Positions 33,369 to 44,628 of a DNA stretch of 64,000 nucleotides are shown here, piece by piece; position 1 is the stretch's first letter, and every line of letters begins with the position of its first letter. The notes beneath the pieces were generated by a model. It made no database searches. It worked only from the letters and a program-made list of their open reading frames with translations, and had not been told where the DNA came from. The translations under genes were made by a program, and so were the position numbers. This DNA is from Distichodus sexfasciatus (lineage: Eukaryota > Chordata > Actinopteri > Characiformes > Distichodontidae), in assembly GCA_032718565.1 (NCBI GenBank), contig JAVGVS010000795.1, positions 33,797-97,796 of the forward strand. Reading direction: 5' to 3'.

Positions 33369-35885
33369 ATAAAAATAATTTCATTTGATTTATTTTTACA
33401 TCTTTACATCTTGCGGCTATGGGTATGCACTACTTCTCGCGACCGCGCAAGGAGAACTATAAAAACGTGAGACCGGCGAAACCGAAACCAAATAGAGCCG
33501 TGGCTGAAACTGCTCCGCTCAAATCACCGTCTGGCCTAATTTTATAACCAAGCAAAACTATTATTGACGCAAAGAAATCGCTAAATAAATCGATATCGAA
33601 CCGAATTGAATCGAGAATTGAATCGGATCATGACCTTGTGAATCAGAATCGAATCGATTCAGGAAATCAGCACCGATACCCAGCCCTAATAAAAACTACA
33701 GTTAAAAATAACATCCCGGCAGTAGATATAGCTGCCCTATCTGCATACAATGTGGAGTAATATAGAAAAATTGATGAGCTGCATCGTGATGCATCGAGAG
33801 ATCGTATGGAATCTAATCGTTGACCTGATAATCGAAATCGGATCGTGAGACCAGTGAAGGTTCACACCGTCCATTATGACCTGATAAATATGAAGACTTT
33901 CTTCCAAGCAAATGAGCGACTTCTTCAGTGTCGATTAGCTCAGCTGGATGTGTGAAGTGATATTAACACTATATGTCATTTTTTAATGTAAAATTAGTGA
34001 GGGATGAGAAGAGAGAGAGTGGGCGGAGGAGTGGGAATGGTGACCCGTTTGCTGGATTTTGAACGCATTCCCATCTGTCTGTAATAACATTCAATAACCA
34101 GAATATTCATACCATCACTAGTCTCTCTCTCTCTCTCTCCCACACGTGCAGGGGTGAGATTAAACATGCTTTGGATTACCTCCACCTCATACTGACCGAG
34201 TTTGTCCATGAAGCAGGATCAGGCCATATTTATTTGCCACATACTCACACACACTCACACACATGCTAAAATACACACACACACCGTCATAAACACACTC
34301 ACATCCAGATCCACAAATCTTTCAGAGAGCTTAAATTATGGGGTTTTGTTTATGTTTAAAGCTTAGAATTATTTTAGAGTGTCTTTGGCACCTTAGTAAG
34401 AGCTCCAAGGAATATAAATGTCATAAGATGACACAAAGCAAAAATAAATAAATAAAAAAATACGTAAAATAATGTTTTGTAAAAATTTGTTGCAAATTTG
34501 AAATTATGTTACGTATTGTGTGTGAGTCTGTGTGGCCATTCTTCAAAATGATGTTCTGTTTGACGCTCCATTCACTGAGAGGATTAAATGCCAAGACGTA
34601 GACAGACAACACACACACACACGTTTTTATTTGAGTGATGTAAATCCCCCTTTTACCCTCTATAAGCACTTGCACGGACAAAAACAGCAACACAAGCCAA
34701 CAAATTCAACAACAGTTCCATCTACGGGCTGAAATATGCATTGCACTTGTTTATTGCAAAATTGCAATTTTGTTATAAAATAATGAAAAAGAGTTTCCTA
34801 CGTTGCAACTTAAATTCAAAATCTCTAAATGGCTCTTTGCTTATTTTAACCATTTTGAAGGTTAAAATAAATAGGGTAATAAGGTTAAAATAAATAAAAT
34901 AAATAAAAATTTATTTGAACCTTCCATCAATGTGTTCCATAAAAGTCATATATACAGTAGGAAGCATACTGTGAGTTCAGAATTCTGTTCATGGTGCAGA
35001 AGTTGCTGCTCTTGCTGCTGAATCAGTGGCCCTAATCCACAGGATGCTGGAACCATGTGATAATTATGCACTTCTTTGCCTGTAAACACAGTATATACTA
35101 CACCAAGTGCAAAAATGCATTTCATTCTAACATTTTAAAACACTTTCTGTATAGCCACATGTTTACCATTTATTTACTGCTGTTAATTTAAAGGTCCGGT
35201 TTAATTTGACCACAGTATTAATAAGGTTTCTGTCATACAAAATCATACAATTCATCAAATTTATATTATCTAATAAATTATTTTAATTATTATTTAACAT
35301 TTTTTTCAACCATTCATATTTGACTTTTAAAAAAAATATTTTATTAGTATTATTGTACAACAATTATATATCTACCTATCATTTTACTTATTGTCAGAAA
35401 TTACAAGAACCGGTTGATTTATAAAAATAATTTCATTACAGGAAAAGGGTATGGATCATTTTGGACATGCCTTTTTGGAAGAGTGTAAATAAAAAGAAAA
35501 CATTTTCCTCCACGTATATCTCTAGCATAATGTCTTACTTACTGCCTTGTGATATGCGTATATAATTTCTAGCCAAAGGAAAAATAAAAAGCTAAAATAA
35601 AAAGTTCACTATCAATCAAAATCTGGTAGGGATTGGAACAATTTATTCAATTTATTTTATTTATTAAATTTATCATAATTTAATTTATTTAAATTTATTT
35701 CACATATGTAGTGTATACATACAGTTGCCAGAGGACAATAAAAAGTTCAAATAAAAAGGTAACTATAAATCAACCTCTGGTAGCGGTCTGAATAATTTTG
35801 ATCTTAATTAAGTTAGTAAATTAAATAACAATAAATTAAATAAATAAATTCTTCCTACCGCTACCGGATTTTGATTTATAGTGAA

Positions 35886-35887
35886 TA

Positions 35888-35955
<68 letters not shown>

Positions 35956-35978
35956 TTTTACCAGATTTGATTTATAAG

Positions 35979-36049
<71 letters not shown>
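35886..36049. repeat. Long TA array with internal duplication
   Basis: Two (TA)n runs of about 65 bp each, separated by TTTTTTTACCAGATTTGA.., which duplicates the left flank (GATTTTGATTTATAGTGAA). Open frames reading YIYIYI are artefacts. Confidence 0.95.
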
Positions 36050-36055
<6 letters not shown>

Positions 36056-36239
36056 CACAATGCCCTCCACTAATATTCACCCTTATGATAAACAATTCTT
36101 ATTTTTAAATGAATATTTATTGTAATTTTTTTTTCTTGATGAGGGATCAGTTTTTCTCTGAATAAATTTGTTTAAATGAAATGTTAAACATTTCTCATTT
36201 TTTACAATGTTGATACGGTATTTTCTAACCATTTTTGCT

Positions 36240-36940
36240 CAACAATAAGAGTTAATGTTCATGACGTCACCGTGAGCGCGCATTCCGATGTAAACTTTTT
36301 ATATGCTACGACGTCACGACTCCTCGGCCCCACGCGCAGGCACACGTGGGCGCTCGGTTGTCTCCGCGGTCCCGTCCCGTCCCGGTCACTCTCGCGGCTC
36401 CGCGTTATTTTACCGCAATGCATCAGTTGTAGTCCAGCTCCGACTCTCCTCCTCCTCCTCCTCCTCCTCCTCCTTCAGCAGCAGCAGCAGCAGCGGGACT
36501 CACACCGTCCACACACACACACACACACACACGCCGTGTGGACGCTTCGTCAGTCAGCAGCACCGGACACCGGACTCCTCTTCTCTCTTAATTCCTCCCT
36601 TTTTCCTCCCGGTTTCCGTTCGTCGCCTAGTCGACTTGGAACTCCATTTTGACTTTGCGCTCCAGGATGCGACTGATGCAGCTCCTTTACGAGTCCTCGG
36701 TCAACAGATAATAACATCTCCATCTCTCTCTCTGTCTCTCTCTCTTTCTCCTTCTCTTTCTCTCTCCCTTTATCCCTCCATCGTTCCGCTCGACGATGGT
36801 GTGCAGCAAAAGCAGAGAAAGAAAAATAAAAGGGAGAATAAAGAGAGAGACAGGCGACAGAAAGAGGCAGAAGGGCAGCGAGCTGCTCAGATTAAGTATC
36901 AGTCGTTAATATTGATGATACATATTTGCAGAGTTGATTA
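36240..36940 (+). promoter_or_regulatory. scn1b: CpG-rich promoter region with CRE, probably of scn1b
   Basis: After long AT-rich DNA, 36255-36660 is CpG-rich. It includes a full palindromic CRE, TGACGTCA, at 36262-36269, a second GACGTCAC about 45 bp on, and trinucleotide arrays (TCC)n at 36447-36473 and (CAG)n at about 36477-36494. It ends in CT-rich sequence. It lies about 1.1-1.6 kb upstream of the scn1b initiator codon on the same strand, so a promoter with a 5' UTR is the simplest reading. The transcription start is unknown, and the open frames through it are low-complexity. Confidence 0.5.
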
Positions 36941-37830
36941 AAGCGCATGTTCCATCAATGGACAAATAATTGACCACAAAATATTGTTGTTTTTATTTCA
37001 TGAGTTTTATGCAGAAGCTGCAAGTCATAACAAAAGGCATGTGAGCATGGCGACCGGCTGCGTTCATCTATTTCTTATAGAAAGATAAATATATTTTGTA
37101 AGTAAAAATAAATGCATGAGCTGAATTAAGGAGAAAGCACATTTTAGCAGCATACTACATCGTGCCCCATGAAAACACAAGCGTAATAGCCAGGCATGTG
37201 TGCTAAATAGGTGTACTTGATAGGTCTCAGGATTCCTCTCAGGTCTTGCTTTTTGATTTGCACATTTATTAAAAACAAAAATATCAGATGCCTCGTTCGG
37301 CTGCATAAATCAGGACAACGCATACAACGCCCTGTTCTTACGGGATGACTTCATTCTTAAAGCAGCAATAAAGATTTGGGGCGAAAGTGTTAATGCCAGC
37401 GTTGTTGTTATGCATGTTGAGCCAAAAGAATCTGGTACTTTTGAGCTTACCGTTTTGGCGAGCGGACGAGGCCTGTGCTGCTGACTGCGTCTGCACTATG
37501 AAAGCTACCAACTGCTGCTCTACCTTAAAGTACAAAATTCCAGTCACGCCACTTCAAGTGCACAGCAAAGGTCTAAAATAACTCGTCTTCCAGAAACGGT
37601 AGCAGTTTTCTCGGGGACTGAAGAGAGCTTGAGGCCCAAGAAGAGCCTGTTTATTTGAGTTAAAACCAGTGACCTTTAAAACTGCTGACTCGACCAAACG
37701 CCACAGAAGATTAAGTATATTTGCGGAAAAGAGCGACGGAAGTCTGAACCCGCTTCTCTTTTTTTGGGGGTGGGAAGGTGTGAGGTAGTTCTGCCATCCA
37801 GGTCCGTTATCCCTCGTTCCCTAGGCCAGG

Positions 37831-37912
37831 ATGGGACGGATGGGGCTTCGCTTGGTGCCAGGCGCGTCTGCCAGGTGCTTCCTGTTCCTGTGTGTGTTCG
37901 CTGGTGTGTGTG
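37831..37912 (+). CDS. scn1b: scn1b exon 1, signal peptide
   Basis: ATG at 37831 opens MGRMGLRLVPGASARCFLFL then CVFAGVC plus one base, with a GTGAGT donor at 37913. The layout (a short first exon coding only a hydrophobic signal peptide and ending in phase 1 after a Cys-Gly-type sequence) matches SCN1B, whose human exon 1 starts MGR and ends in the same phase. The product is the beta-1 subunit, which modulates gating and surface expression of voltage-gated sodium channels and acts as an Ig cell-adhesion molecule. The assignment rests on the downstream exons in the same strand and order. Confidence 0.75.
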
Positions 37913-38376
37913 GTGAGTCAACATTTTCTCTCAGCAGTGTCAGGATGACATAACGCCCGAGGACACTCTGCGGCACACGTTTTGATCCTCAGCCTTCGCT
38001 TCACCAGTCTCGATCTGAGCTTAAAGGACAGCTTTGATATTTTTCCGTCCATCCGTGAAAGATTCCCGACAGTCATTTTGGAAGTATGATTTTTTAAATG
38101 TAGAATGCGCCGTATCCGACAAGAATGCAGTGCGATAAATGTTTAATCCAGAGACACACTTTTTCAAGGAGGATTATATAATCATATATTTTAAATGACA
38201 CATTTTTATTGAGTAGTTTTGTTTTATATGAATCTTTTATTGAATAACAACATTTAACTTCATTAAGGGCTGGTTTCTTGCTCAAGGAAATTGGCCCTAT
38301 ATATCAGTATATGTCAGTTGATGCTTGCTGCCATAATTACCCGAAGACATGTAGGTACTTCAATGAACATGAAGTA

Positions 38377-38387
<11 letters not shown>

Positions 38388-38410
<23 letters not shown>

Positions 38411-38416
38411 CGTCTG

Positions 38417-38475
<59 letters not shown>
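38388..38475. repeat. TCTG/TCTA tetranucleotide array
   Basis: (TCTG)n passes into (TCTA)n, about 88 bp in scn1b intron 1. It is a compound microsatellite. Confidence 0.95.
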
Positions 38476-38476
<1 letters not shown>

Positions 38477-38814
38477 CATTAGACACACAGCTTCTTATAA
38501 TAAGCTGTTTAGCTGTTGCCTGTCTGTCAATGAGAACTAACACGTCACTGAATTTCGCAACTTAGTTATCAATAAATGTGCATATCAGTGACTGTTCCTA
38601 AGTTTAAGTAAAACTATTAATACTACAAACAAAAAGCCACACTTAAATACAATCTAAAATTATTACAGACAACGAAGCGTTTGATATGGTGAGCAACTAA
38701 GGCGTGAGCTAGTTCACCCTCCTCTTATATTCAAGCCTAGTTTACTCAAGACTAAACAACCTTCCACATCACTCAGCCACTCAGTTTACTCTTTTGAACC
38801 CTGCTCAGAATTTG

Positions 38815-39340
38815 ACATTTTACATTGCAGCATTTGTAGGCAACTCTTATCCAGAGAGAGACTTGTTCCTAATTTCAGGGACAGTTCCCTGAGAGCAACT
38901 TAGGGTTAAGGGTCTTGCTCAGGGACCCAATGTTGAGTAGCATCGAGAGTCAGATTGAGCCACAACCTCTTGGTCCCCAAGGAGAGTGTCCTACCACTAG
39001 GCCACCAACACCAAGATGAGTTAACTTAGAATAGCCTACGCCTTTGCTGTGCTAACAACAGCTAATCTGAGGACAAAAAGCAGGACATTTCCCTTAACCC
39101 AACCAATCACTTTGTATAAAATGCATGGAATAAAATAACATTCAATGTCACCGGGAGGTGATTTTTCCCCGAGGGACAGAGCATTAAAAGAAGGACAGTC
39201 CCAGTGAAACCACGACAGGTGGCAGTCTAGCTGTCAGTCTGGAGAGGCAAGGGAGCCAATGACAATAGTGCTGGAGGTAGGATTGGAGCCCACAACCTCT
39301 TGGTCCAGAGGCGAGTGTCCTAACCACTAGACCTCGAACA
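38815..39340 (-). mobile_element. Two V-SINE-like copies in scn1b intron 1
   Basis: 38815-39010 and 39190-39340, both minus strand, share the tRNA-like head (..CTAGTGGTTAGGACACTCGC in the second copy), CAAGAGGTTGTGG and CTACCTCCAGCACTA. The first also has GGTCCCTGAGCAAGACCC and an AGAGTTGCC-type tail. The second ends only about 80 bp before exon 2. Confidence 0.65.
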
Positions 39341-39417
39341 TGTATGCAAATATGTCTTATGGCAGCTTGACATTCTGTGTGTGTGTGTGTGCGTATCGAG
39401 TGTCTCTTGTGTGTAAT

Positions 39418-39575
39418 GGGGGCGTGTGCGGGGAGAATGGACTCGAGACGCGGGCGGTTGCGGGGGGAGGGCTTTAAAGCAGGCTGCATCTCCTCTTCAG
39501 ATGAGAGGGTGAGAGAGCCAAGGCTATATCGTCGACTGGTTCTTCAAAGCCAAAGGAGAGCCCGAATTTGCACAC
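39418..39575 (+). CDS. scn1b: scn1b exon 2 (N-terminal half of Ig domain), frameshifted as printed
   Basis: Two pieces are clear, in different frames: GFKAGCIS (start of the V-type Ig fold, with its first disulfide cysteine) and, at the end, DWFFKAKGEPEFAH running into a GTGAGT donor at 39576, phase 0 as in the family. Between and before them, family-like residues (for example TRAVAG) appear only if one-base gains or losses are allowed, at about 39435, 39444, 39460, 39502 and 39517. The acceptor side is also poor: TGTGTAATGGGG instead of a clear AG. The 5' boundary is therefore approximate. Either the exon is decaying or this stretch holds uncorrected sequencing indels; I give no repaired version. 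Confidence 0.6.
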
Positions 39576-39867
39576 GTGAGTGCGTTTTTGTGTGTGTGTG
39601 TGTTCCATGTATACCTTGATTTCCATAATGATACAAATTCTCAAGTGATACCAAAATATACAATTTGGAAGCAAGTCAGTTTATTAGCCAATAAGGTAAT
39701 GCTCACCAGAAATTTGACTTTTCGTTCTAGTGCGTTTAAGTTTCAGTACAAACCACAAAATCATTAAATACTTGCCTGCTCATCGTGATACGTTTGAAGG
39801 CTAATTGGCCAATTGGAGAGAGAGGAAGTAGTAGATTTACAGTCAACGACGTGGCAGAGAGATGTGT

Positions 39868-41200
39868 AACGTTCATCACGATACGAGATCGATTCAACGG
39901 GCAACAATTTGACGTCACAAAGTCTGCTACGATATGATTTGATTCAATTCAAGAGCCAGACATCGATATGAGACAATATCATATGCTGATTTAACACCAT
40001 AACTTCTGTTCACATCAAATCACAAAAGCAAGTAAAATATAATTTGACTTTTTATTCATGAGCTCAAACAGAGGTTTAAATAAAAATCAAGTTTCACATT
40101 AAAAAAATAAAGCTCCTGTTTATTATAAAGTGACGTCGTAATATGTATGATGTCTGATCGATATATGTATGATGTCTCCTATTCGATATAAAGTGACATT
40201 ACAACATGTACAGCGTCATTATGGATCAATGTTTGATTGATGTTTGCATTTTGAATCGATGCTATGGGCTCACTGATTATCGAATCGATGTATCGATGTA
40301 GATCGATGTATCATTACATTCCTATTTAACAGTATCAAATCACAAAAAGCAACTCAAATATCATTTGACGTTATTATTCTTGACCTCAAACTGTAGTGTA
40401 AATAAAAAACAAACTTCTCTTTTGATAAAAATAAACACTATTCATTATAAAGTGATGTCACAACATGTATGTCGATGTCTGATCGATGTTTGCATTTTGA
40501 ATAGATGCTAATTGATATAAAACGGCATTACCTTTATGTCACGACATCGTCAGCGTTCTCGAGTAGAACAATGTTTGCATTTTTGAATCGATGCTGTGGG
40601 CTCACTGATTAGCCAGATATATACAGTGTGGCAGAATCGATGTATCGTTACGCCGTTTCAAATCACAAAAAGCAATTCAAATATAATTAAACTTGTGCAC
40701 AAACCACATAATGTAAAACAGATTTAAATCAAAAACAAAAACTTCGCTTTTAATATAAATAAACCTGTTCATTATAAAGTGACGTCACAATATGTACGAT
40801 GTCTGATCGACGTTTGCATATTAAATCAATGCTAATTGATGTATTGATCTATCGTTAAACTCCTATTTAATAGGATCAAATTACAAAAAGTAAAACATCA
40901 TTTTTATTCATGAGCTCAAAATTTAATAAAAATGAACTTTCTGTTCATTATAAAATGACGTCATAATATGTACAATGTCTGATATGAGCCATATGACACA
41001 TGACCATGCCTCGAGCATGTAAACCAGAGTTGAACAGATTTTTGGTTGCGGAAGTTTTACAGAAAATGTACAGTATTGCGATATACATCATTATCGTGAT
41101 ATGAAATGACATCAGGATATAAGATTTTGGTCAGATCATTTTAGATCATCGTATCAATGTATCGTTTGTAGACTGATGTATCGTTACGCCCCGACTAAAA
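39868..41200 (+). mobile_element. Family X copy with tandemly amplified 3' units in scn1b intron 2
   Basis: A left part (39868-40010) with CGATATGAGACAATATCATA is followed by repeated right-hand units. Each runs from ATCAAATCACAAAAAGCA through ATTATAAAGTGACGTCACAA and GTCTGATCGATGTTTGCAT to CGATGTATCGTTAC. Unit anchors lie at about 40124, 40446, 40777 and 40951. It fills nearly the entire 1.66-kb intron between exons 2 and 3. Two copies carry perfect TGACGTCA (40780-40787, 40956-40963). Confidence 0.75.
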
Positions 41201-41236
41201 CAGCCATTAAACCTTGTTGCCGATGCTGGTGTGCAG

Positions 41237-41473
41237 ATCTACTCGTACGACGGATACACGGCCACCATCATCGACCCTCGTTTCGATGAGCGCGTAGACT
41301 GGAATAGCAGCAGGAAGACCACCGACCTGCAGGACGGTTCCATTTACCTCCTCAACGTCACCTTCAACGACACGGGGGTTTACCGCTGCTTCTTCAGCCG
41401 CACGCTCACCTTCCCCTACTAGAGCACTGCGACCGCCAGCAACTGGTGCACCTCCAAAATCAGCATGACCAAA
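41237..41473 (+). CDS. scn1b: scn1b exon 3 (C-terminal half of Ig domain), with in-frame stop as printed
   Basis: After a GTGCAG acceptor the frame reads IYSYDGYTATIIDPRFDERV, DWNSS..., LQDGSIYLLNVTFNDTGVYR and CFFSRTLTFPY. It carries the Ig DxGxYxC motif and three sequons (NSS, NVT, NDT), as in sodium-channel beta subunits. At 41420-41422 a TAG interrupts the frame where relatives continue FxYYEH. The following bases read YEH-like in one frame, then VHL, then KISMTK in the first frame again. That fits a lost base near 41421 and a gained C near 41455. A further base seems missing at the expected donor (GTACCG at 41474). The first 61 codons are undamaged. Confidence 0.8.
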
Positions 41474-41689
41474 GTACCGCGTCTGGAATAATTAAGTGCC
41501 TGCGTGCCCCCAAAGAGTTTCAACTGGGTTTCAGATAGGTTTTCTCCTAATTGGGGTTAAATACTGTTTATACTGTACGCCGAAGAATAAAAATGATAAA
41601 CCAAGAACTTGTCACACACTCATTTAAGGAAAAACTTCAGTGATGAAACATGTGAGTTGAATATGGCCTTTTATTTGGCTTAAAGATAT

Positions 41690-42555
41690 AAAAAGGAAGA
41701 AAAGGCAAGAAAGGGATAAAGAGAGAAAAAAGGGAGAGAGATAAGCGAAAGAACAACACAGGGGCAGAGACAAAGAGAAAGAGAAGAAGAAAAATTGGAA
41801 AGGGAGAAAAAAAAAGACAGAAATGGAGAAAAGGAGAAAAAAAGAAAAAAGGTGACATGGCGAAGAAAAAGATGAAGTAAAAATAAAAGAAAAAAAAAGA
41901 AAAGAAAAGAGAAAGAAAGGGGAGATAAAATTAAGAGAGAAATGATGGGGAAAAAGAAGAGGAGAAACAGAATGGAAAAGGATGGTGGTGAAAAGGAAGG
42001 ATAAGAAAGAAACAGAAAGAAAAAAAGAAAAGACAAAATATGGAGATTATCGGAGTGTGTTAGTGCATCAACCGACTTGGAAAAAGAAAGAAGAAAGGAA
42101 GAAAGAAGGAGAGGTGAAAAAAGGAGAGAAAAGGAAAGAAAAGAGAAAAAAGGAAGGGAAGATGAAAATGAAAAGAAAGAACGACAGAAAGTGAGAAAGG
42201 AAAGAGACAAAGAGTGAGAGAAAGAGACAAAGAAGGAAAGGAAAAAAAACAGTTAAAGAAGAAAAGGAGAGAAAAAAGACAAAAAGTCCAGCCAGAGAAC
42301 CAAGAAAGAAAAGAAGCAAAAAAAAGACAACAGACAGGGAAAGGGAGAATAAAACTATTTGAAGAAAGAAAGGAAGAAGGGGGAGAAAAAAGGGGCAATG
42401 AAAAGGAAAAGAAGGAAAAGAAGAGGAAGAAGGAAAAAATGAGAGAGAGAAAGGGAGAAAAAAGTAAGAGGGAGTGTGGTGAGAAGGAAGGATAGAAAGA
42501 AACAAAAAGAAGGAAAGATGGAGAGAGACAAAGAGAAAAGAGAAGAAAAATGACT
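41690..42555 (+). repeat. 870-bp polypurine tract in scn1b intron 3
   Basis: The + strand is almost wholly A and G, in irregular GGAAA/GAGA motifs, with only scattered pyrimidines. It is not a clean tandem repeat. The long Ser/Phe/Leu-rich frames on the minus strand and Lys/Glu-rich frames on the plus strand are composition artefacts. Confidence 0.95.
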
Positions 42556-42599
42556 CATTACGGGTCCTCCACTGGTTACTGGTTACAAACGTGGCAACA

Positions 42600-43859
42600 G
42601 AAAACAGCCAATCACAGGCTTGGAACCATATTAGCCACCTGATTGGGAGAACTAAAACAATAATCAGCTTCCTCCAACTGTGATTGGCTATTGGCTATGG
42701 TTCCAGTTCATATGGTGAATAGCAACACACACATTGTTCAATACCAACACCAAAGCGCGGCAACAGGAGGAATGAGTTGGCCATGGGTTGTTCAGCGATT
42801 TAGAAACGTTATATTTTTAAATAATATATTTAAATTACTGGCGACTGGGCTGTTTTGTAGTGAATGTTGTAATAATTGTAACATCAGCCACTATCTAGTC
42901 TAACTCCCTGAATGTATGTTCCTAAATCTGTTGATTTTGCCTGGATTACGCCTCTAACATTCAGCACTCATAAGTGTGAGAGTTACTGTAATTATTAACA
43001 TGTTAGTACATAATGTACATCAAATTTTTTTCTATACTATTTTAATTAAAAGGCCATCGTCCAGAGCACATGTTTTATCATTGAAGTGTCGTTAAAGTGT
43101 TAAAATCTGTAGTGGCAATGGCTTAGGTCTCATGGGTCAAGTGTAATACACACACTGTATACATTACAGATGGCACGATCCGATCGTGGATCGAATGTCG
43201 GTCGATAGCAGCTCAAACAGCTGGATCGGGTATCGGTGACATTGGGCCGATCTGTAAATGTGCGCACGCTCAGTTGGTTCTTCATGTGAAGTGTTACTGC
43301 GGTAAGCTGGTTTTACTGTTCAACATTCACACTAAAGTCCTACATATATTGATATGACAGCTATAAACAGAACAAAGCAACACAACTTTTCTAAGCCAAA
43401 ACACATCACACCATTATACTGTTTCATTTCATACTCTTCAACTCTCCTCACAATCTCTGTGTTCCTACTGATGCTTTTTGGCGCCGCAGGGTAGGGGCGT
43501 CCACTAAGTACACAACTGTGTTTAAAGAATCTTGTTTTAATAATAAATAATTTATGTGTGTAATTATGTTTAAGTTAGGAAAACAGTATTTAAGTCAAAG
43601 TATTTCTTCGCCAGAACAACAATCTCAGTCATGTGTTCAGGCATTTTTTAAAGCATTGTTTTCTGTTTAAAAAAGAATCAGAGACTGTATTGGATCCAAA
43701 TTTGCAATATCGGTATTGTATTGGATATTTAACAAGTGGTATCGTGCCATGTCTAAATATTACATAGAGATCATTAAGACATATAGAAATTGACTGGCAG
43801 AGTGGGTTTTGAATGGATGGTCACTTCTCCCCCCACAGTGAGCACTTAAACTGGTGATT

Positions 43860-43860
<1 letters not shown>
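42600..43860. other. Rest of scn1b intron 3, with a candidate DNA element
   Basis: 43168-43758 is bounded by GATGGCACGATCCGATCG and ATCGTGCCATGTC, imperfect inverted ends typical of fish DNA elements. No matching target duplication was seen. 42600-43160 looks unique. Confidence 0.45.
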
Positions 43861-43910
<50 letters not shown>

Positions 43911-43927
43911 GTGTGTCTGTGCTTCAG

Positions 43928-44073
43928 CCACACGTGGCACGGCCTCCATCGTTTCGGAGGTAATGATGTATGTGTCCATCATCGGGCTGCAGCTCTGGTT
44001 GCTGGTGGAGATGATCTACTGCTACAGAAAGATCCAAGCTGCTGGAGATGAGGCCTTGAGAGCCTGCGCGTCC
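43928..44073 (+). CDS. scn1b: scn1b exon 4, transmembrane segment
   Basis: Following a TTCAG acceptor, two bases complete a codon and the frame reads TRGTASIVSEVMMYVSIIGL, QLWLLVEMIYCYRKIQAAGD and EALRACAS. The SIVSEVMMYV...EMIYCYRK core is the signature transmembrane and juxtamembrane region of the beta-1/beta-3 subunits. The entry phase matches human SCN1B. The donor GTAACA at 44074 leaves the exon in a phase that does not match exon 5; one surplus base near 44071-44073 would explain it. The preceding intron carries a CT array ending 20 bp upstream. Confidence 0.88.
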
Positions 44074-44393
44074 GTAACACACACACACAAACACATACAC
44101 ACACATACATACATAAACACTCCACTCCGCTTTTCCGCATTTTGTACAAATATTTCCTATATCATACTCACACAAGCTAATATTATATTACACAGTTCCT
44201 GACAGTTTCACAGACTCCTGCACTACCTTTGAATTTCAGTAGTGAATTTCCATTACAGCTGCAGTTTAGTTCTATACTTAATCCATGCTTAATCTGTGTT
44301 AAAGAAGCCAGGCCTATATAAGATTTAAACTATAGTACAAATGGAGATTCATCACTGAAACTCAAAGATAGTTTAGGTTTAGGCTTAATCATA

Positions 44394-44628
44394 TGTGACC
44401 CGATCTGCCGTAATGAGTCGGAAGTCGGCGTTCTATTTATTTGAATACGGGCGATTATGTTTAGTATCAAAAATATAGATTTTTCTTTTTGATGTATATG
44501 AAAAGAAAAGGTCTTCAAATTATCTAGTACCAAAAAAATAAATGTTGCAGTGTTTTTCAAAATAAATAAAACGACCATCTAAATAAATAGAGCATGACTT
44601 CCGACTCATTACGTCAGATCGGGTCACA
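44394..44628. mobile_element. Foldback MITE with TA target site (copy 1), scn1b intron 4
   Basis: TGTGACCCGATCTGCCGTAA at the left is the near-perfect inverse of the right end (TTACGTCAGATCGGGTCACA). The pairing extends through GAGTCGGAAGTC and AAATAAATAGA-type arms, making a 235-bp near-palindrome. TA flanks both sides (44392-44393, 44629-44630). A second copy is at 62179-62427. Confidence 0.85.

Larger units (their letters stand above)
29312..36230. other. Intergenic region between lingo4 and scn1b
   Basis: No gene recognised. It contains GA-rich low complexity (30190-30310), GT and CT arrays (30798-30825, 30927-30948), a TTAGGG-rich repeat copy (30525-30800), family X fragments (31845-32010, 32480-32700), a chimeric SINE (33190-33368) and the end of a DNA element with CGATACCCAGCCCTA near 33680. 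A long AT-rich stretch (34430-35870) leads into a TA array. Confidence 0.6.

Noticed and set aside
36303..36941. 212-codon Ser-rich frame in the CpG region
   Set aside because: It is driven by TCC, AC and CT arrays. The region reads better as promoter and 5' UTR.
38278..38565. Frame containing SVCLSVCLSVYPSVYLSIYL
   Set aside because: It is a TCTG/TCTA microsatellite translation.
41680..42558. Long Ser/Phe/Leu-rich and Lys/Glu-rich open frames on both strands
   Set aside because: They are translations of a polypurine/polypyrimidine tract, with no domain, no splice context and both strands open at once.
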